Of a stretch of DNA of 64,000 nucleotides, positions 59,900 through 64,000 are shown piece by piece; within the stretch, counting starts at the first letter, position 1; every line of letters starts with the position of its first letter. Both the position numbers and the translations under genes were made by a program. Under the pieces are notes generated by a model, which was not told the origin of the DNA, did no database searches, and saw nothing but the letters and a program-made list of their open reading frames with translations. Source of the stretch: Inia geoffrensis (lineage: Eukaryota; Chordata; Mammalia; Artiodactyla; Iniidae); assembly GCA_036417435.1 (NCBI GenBank), contig CM070904.1, positions 59,280,408 to 59,344,407 of the forward strand, in the 5' to 3' direction.

Positions 59900-60890
59900 C
59901 ATATCTTTTCCTTCATTAAGCGTTTTGCTTAGAAAGAGAGAAAAGCTATGGAAACTGCTTTTCCCTTCCCAAAAGAGTATCTGCAAGTCACATATGTTAT
60001 AATACATTTGCATTCTTAAACAAATAGAGCTCAGACAGACAAATGAAAAATGATTATTTATGCCCTAAGAAGCCCCGTTACCCTGAAGTGCCATCCAAAG
60101 GTCAACCATTGCCTCAAACTCTGCTGCATCTACTGTGACCTGGAAGTACCATTGATAATGACCCCTCGGCTGTAGGACTTGAAGACTTAATCATTTGACA
60201 TACAAGCTGCCCGCGGCATTCAGAGCTGGCATTTTCCTTTGTGAGATGTACATAAACAATATGCATTTTAAACAATTCAAAGCCCCAGTGCCTGAAATAG
60301 ACCTGGCACGGCTCTCCTCCTCAGGAGAAGCTTCTCACCAGCTCAGCTCTCCCTCGGAGGCACAAGCTGGGGAGCAAGGAGCTGGCGGAGGCAGCTGGAA
60401 CGAGGCGCTGCACGTACTATTGGCATTTCCCCCACTTTTCAAGGCACGCTTGTCATCTGTATCACAGCAAACTTAATTACAGGGCGATGTAACTCCAACT
60501 CTTGGGGGAGGAATTTTTACGCATTGTTCAGAGAAAGAAAACTCTTTGCTGGGGAAACTTTACCGCCCCCCCCGCCCTGCCTTTTTCTAAGTGACACCTG
60601 AATTGAAGGCGTTTGCATAAAATATCTTGATTGCCCTGTTCCTGTAAGTTGTGCCACTATATCTTTATGAAAAGAAACAGATTATCAATAGAGTGATCTC
60701 GACTATCGTTGAGATTCACCCAAGGCCTCTGGAGAGAGCTCGTGCTATCGTAACTAAGGCAGAGGAAAAGCTGTGCATCTAGAATCTGTGTTTTCTAATG
60801 CTAGAGAGGAAAACGGAGGGGGGTAGAAATGATAGTCCTTTGCAAGAAAGAATCCTGAAGGCTAATAAAAATGACTCCCAGCCTGTCAGT
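59900..60890. promoter_or_regulatory. Candidate conserved non-coding element
   Basis: Repeat-free, less AT-rich than its surroundings, with no long clean frame. Dense in short factor-type motifs: CTTAATTACA, GTTTGCATAAAATATC, AATATGCATTTTA, TTGATTGCC and CAGCTG-like E boxes. The 93-codon frame at 60195-60476 is not convincing as protein. Regulatory role is inferred only from composition and lack of repeats. Confidence 0.3.
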
Positions 60891-60896
60891 TGGAAA

Positions 60897-61303
60897 TTTT
60901 TTCTTTTTATTGGAGTATAGTTGCTTCACAATGTTGTATTAGTTTCTGCTGTACAGCAAAGTGAATCAGTTATATGTATACACATATCCACTCTTTTATA
61001 GATTTCCTTCCCATTTAGGTCACCACAGAGCATTGAGTAGAGTACCCTGTGCTATACAGTAGGTCCTTATTAGTCATCTGTTTTATATATAGTAGTGTGT
61101 ATATGTCAATCCCAATCTCCCAATTCATCCCACTCCCCCTCCCCGCCTTGGTAACCATAAGTTTGTTTTCTAGCCTGTGTCTCTATTTCTGCTTTGCAAG
61201 TAAGTTCATCGGAACCATTTTTCTAGATTCCACATATAGGCTATATTATATGGTATTAGTCTTTCTTTTTCTGACTTACTTCACTTTGTATGACAATCTC
61301 TAT
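60897..61303 (-). mobile_element. L1 3' UTR (cetartiodactyl type), antisense
   Basis: 'ttttattggagtatagttgcttcacaatgttg', 'ctgtacagcaaagtgaatcag', 'gatttccttcccatttaggtcaccacagagc', 'gtgctatacagtaggtcc', 'cattgtatgacaatctc'-type end. The same 3' UTR block is seen at 53.6-54.0 kb and in part at 23.65-23.82 kb. The 89-codon plus-strand frame is an antisense reading. Confidence 0.92.
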
Positions 61304-61654
61304 ATTACTAAGCCATGAAAAGGAAATTGTTGTTTTAAAGAAGAACTACGTCTCTTTAATGTGAAAGAAAAACGAAAATGATCCAGGGATTCCTCTGTTT
61401 AAAATGGCAGCTTCATCTTTTTGTAACCAGAACTACCCAAATTCCTACCTATCATTTTTTAGATAACCAGTGCGAAACCTCACTCCTTTAGCAGATGTCT
61501 TTTGCTGAGTTGCACATGGCCTGTGCATCCAGAAAGTGAGAAGAGCTTCCATTCTGCACAGCATGCAGACACCTCAAAACTCAGGCCTACCTACTGAGCC
61601 AAATGAGATGTCCTGAATCAGCTATAAGGTCATTTGGCAGGAAATCACCATCAG
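61304..61654. other. No recognised feature
   Basis: Nothing recognised. Confidence 0.4.
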
Positions 61655-61830
61655 TAGGCATTAATTCAACCATTTATTCATTCAACAAACCTTTGCCGAG
61701 CTAAGTGCTATATTTGATAGGAAGATGGCTGTAGGGAAAAAGAGCCAGTCAGACATGTGTACAGATTGCTAGAGCAGGCAGTGTTGCAAGTGCTGAGAAG
61801 ATTCACCCTGGAGTTATTGGTCACAGGTAT
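61655..61830 (+). repeat. Ancient LINE-type repeat opening block
   Basis: 'caaccatttattcattcaacaaacctttgccgagctaagtgctat' and 'gagccagtcagacatgtgtacag' fit the opening of the family seen at 51.1 and 53.4 kb. Confidence 0.5.
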
Positions 61831-61904
61831 TTGATTCTTTTTTGCTATTTAATATTCCTCATAATTTATTTCATTCAATGAAGGATTTAATCTTAATAAA
61901 AAGG

Positions 61905-61918
61905 CGGGGGGGGGGGGA
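61905..61918 (+). repeat. Poly-G run
   Basis: GGCGGGGGGGGGGGGG: an uninterrupted run of about 13 G, rare in this AT-rich setting and prone to length error in assemblies. Confidence 0.85.
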
Positions 61919-61939
61919 AAGAAAATAAACCAAAACACA

Positions 61940-62860
61940 AAAAAAGCTTAATATCATGAAATGTGACATCCCTCTCCTATTTTTTCCATGGCCCGACACC
62001 AAGAAAATGAGACCTTTCTCTTGCTATGTGTTGTGTTTTAATAAACTGTACATTAGCTTCGTTCAACCGCTCCAGCCCCTGGCTATCCAGTTTTCTGTAC
62101 ATTAGTTTTAAATACACATAGCTTGCAATAACACCATAGCTGAAGCTGTGCCTCAAGTTAAGAAATGGTTAGGATTGCTTTACATTTGCAGTCCCATTGA
62201 AAACATTTATTCAATCAAAGGGAAAAAATAAATGTGGTCCCTCAGCTCTGTCAAGTATAAACTGTTATTGATCCCCTAAATGAAATTTGTTCATGCTGAT
62301 CGATCAAACACATTATCTTTTTTTCCAGTCTATTACCAGCAATTGGAAACTCTCAAGCGTCAATAGTTGTTTGACCATATACAGCTGTAAATTTAGACAG
62401 TTGCTTTCAAACCTGAATTATTTTTCCCCATCCATCTCTCCCAAAAAGTGACGTTGACATTGAGATGATCTCTCTCTGAGCTGATTGTTAAAAAGAATAA
62501 TTGAATAACATGGTGACAATAATTGGTGTCTCTCCTGCTAAGCTCCATGGTAGTAGGAATCAAGCTGTAAAACATGGCTTTAGCAACAGCAGACCCAACA
62601 GCCTCCTGTCCTTCTCCTGGTCTCCTTACACTGGGGGCCATCTCAACTTCTTCATACATTGTTAGCCACATTTGACACAGAATCATTTATTATTCAACTT
62701 TCCTCCTTACAAGTTCTGTTAGTGTTGGGTGGCACCTGACTTATTACCCCACTCAAGTTGTATGCACCTTACATAACAAATTAATCCACTAGGAGCACAA
62801 CCTCTCTATAAAGCAGCCAATGTTCATATCAGAGATGTACTTCAGGGGAGCTTATATTTC
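61940..62860. promoter_or_regulatory. Candidate conserved non-coding element
   Basis: Repeat-free stretch of even composition with many homeodomain/SOX-type cores (GACAATAATTGG, GAATAATTGAATAAC, TTATTGATCCCC, CTGATCGATCAAAC). The 97-codon minus-strand frame at 62393-62686 has no signature. The call rests on composition alone. Confidence 0.3.
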
Positions 62861-62910
62861 CACAAAGTTTTAAAAAGCAAAACTGACCCAATAAAGGCAA
62901 TGGATTCCAC

Positions 62911-62943
62911 TCATTCATTCATTCACTCATTCATTTATTCATC
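62911..62943. repeat. (TCAT)n microsatellite
   Basis: Interrupted TCATTCAT units, with a smaller second group at about 62960-62975. Confidence 0.9.
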
Positions 62944-62979
62944 CAGCAGGTTTTCAGGCCATTTATTCATTCATTCTAG

Positions 62980-63620
62980 TCTCATAGTTCTGCCTTATAT
63001 TTCTACTTAGATACCACTATAAAATGGCCTATTATATCACATATTTATTACACTGCAAGTCGAATTTATTTCCTGTATACACGGTGAAGTGCAGTACAAT
63101 AAGTTGATTATATGGATGTTGAACTTGCCTCAATACCAACACAACGTGTTAGGTTCTATAGTCATAACAACATGAATCTGACAAATCCCAGAACAGATCT
63201 AAATTGTCTAACTAAAAATGCAAATCATTATAGTTAACCAAAGAAACATAAGCATTTGTTTGAAATAAGACAATGATTTCACTCCCATTTCAGTATACAG
63301 GGAGAATTCTACTGTTCTTATATTGTTTCTCAATAATGATATATTTATATTTTATGATAATAGATCATTGTCTACACAACTTCTGTCAGTGCATGGATAC
63401 ATGTATTGGGTAGATTCAAGTATTATAGCCTTTCCCCCCTAGTTGACCATTTGGCCACTTATCAGAGCAAACCTTCTGCTTCTAGGTTAGACTATAAAAT
63501 CAATTTCCCACTGCTAGTTTCAGTTGTCAGCTCTCTAGAACTCAAGTGATATCTTCAAAAGGAACTTAATTTATTGTTGACTGTATTTTTTAAAAAGTAA
63601 TTTTTACCTCTTTTTTTTTT
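62980..63620. other. AT-rich, no recognised feature
   Basis: Nothing recognised. Confidence 0.4.
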
Positions 63621-63621
63621 G

Positions 63622-63775
63622 CCTCTTTAATTTCTTTGTTTTATTGAGGTATAATTGACATTTAATATTATATTAGCTTCAGTTATACAACATGATTACA
63701 TATTTGTATATATTGCACAATGGTCACCAAAATAAATCTCGATAACGTTTGTCACCATACATACTTGCAAAATTT
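63622..63775 (-). mobile_element. L1M 3' end fragment, antisense
   Basis: 'tttattgaggtataattgacatttaatattatattagcttcagttatacaacatgatta', 'atatattgcacaatggtcaccaaaataa', 'gtcaccatacatac' match the 3' end of an older L1 in reverse complement. Confidence 0.85.
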
Positions 63776-64000
63776 CTTTTTTTATTCAGATGAGAACTTT
63801 AAAGATCTACTCTCTTAGCAACCTTCAGGAAAGATGGATGCAAAGATATAGAGCTCTATAGTGACAAATGCATGTGTAAGTGAGGCATAGAGACGTGCAA
63901 AGTAAGGGATTTGCTGGGACTGAAAAGCTTCTACACAATTAGAGTAATACTATTATGAAAACAATGGGCAAGAGGTGACTTGGGGTAAGAGATCTACAAC
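63776..64000. other. No recognised feature to window end
   Basis: Nothing recognised. Confidence 0.4.

Noticed and set aside
60195..60476. 93-codon frame in the GC-richer stretch
   Set aside because: No domain and no plausible exon boundaries; the length follows from the lower stop-codon rate in GC-richer DNA.
62909..62975. CRISPR-like or satellite array
   Set aside because: The TCAT units are a simple microsatellite; no spacers and no long repeat unit anywhere in the window.

Overview
This is nuclear DNA from a mammal, and the repeats point to a cetacean (whale or dolphin). Eleven copies of a tRNA-derived SINE of the CHR type (cetacean/hippo/ruminant group) are present. Nine are the short, GC-rich form with the ends GGGCTTCCCTGG and GTACCGC plus an A tail, which I know as abundant in whales and dolphins. 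The L1 3' ends are of the even-toed ungulate/cetacean type. Older repeats (MIR, L2, MaLR LTRs, MER5A-like, L1M) are those shared by placental mammals. The species cannot be fixed from the sequence alone.

No protein-coding gene, exon with convincing splice sites, tRNA, rRNA or snRNA gene was found. The longest open frames (187, 126 and 125 codons) have no recognisable domain, and the 187-codon frame lies across an LTR. Many of the 60-120 codon frames are readings through SINEs. There is no CpG island; most CpGs lie in the young SINEs. The window is best read as intergenic DNA or the inside of a very large intron.

Layout: 0-5 kb holds an ancient LINE-type repeat, an older CHR SINE with a perfect 16-bp target duplication and an L2 tail. 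5.5-12.3 kb is a graveyard of old elements: a sense L1M, an MLT1 LTR, an opposed MST-like LTR, a MIR, and an antisense L1M broken by an unidentified ~555-bp insert and by a young SINE. 13.7-36.1 kb carries most of the SINEs, two cetartiodactyl L1 3' ends (one with an internal inversion), a pair of adjacent MIRs and two dinucleotide microsatellites. 36-49 kb holds a MER5A-like element, ancient LINE-type DNA, an L1 3' end with a G-quadruplex motif, an antisense L1M and one SINE. 49-64 kb has no CHR SINE; it contains an MST-like LTR, an L1 that split an older repeat, and two repeat-poor stretches (about 59.9-60.9 kb and 61.9-62.9 kb) that look like possible conserved non-coding elements.

Nothing here forms a pathway or operon. 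I found no undescribed biological system. The best leads are the two repeat-poor 3' stretches, a cluster of perfect inverted repeats at 59.8 kb and 16.3 kb, and the insertion histories that can be read directly. All family names rest on memory of consensus sequences, not on a database search.
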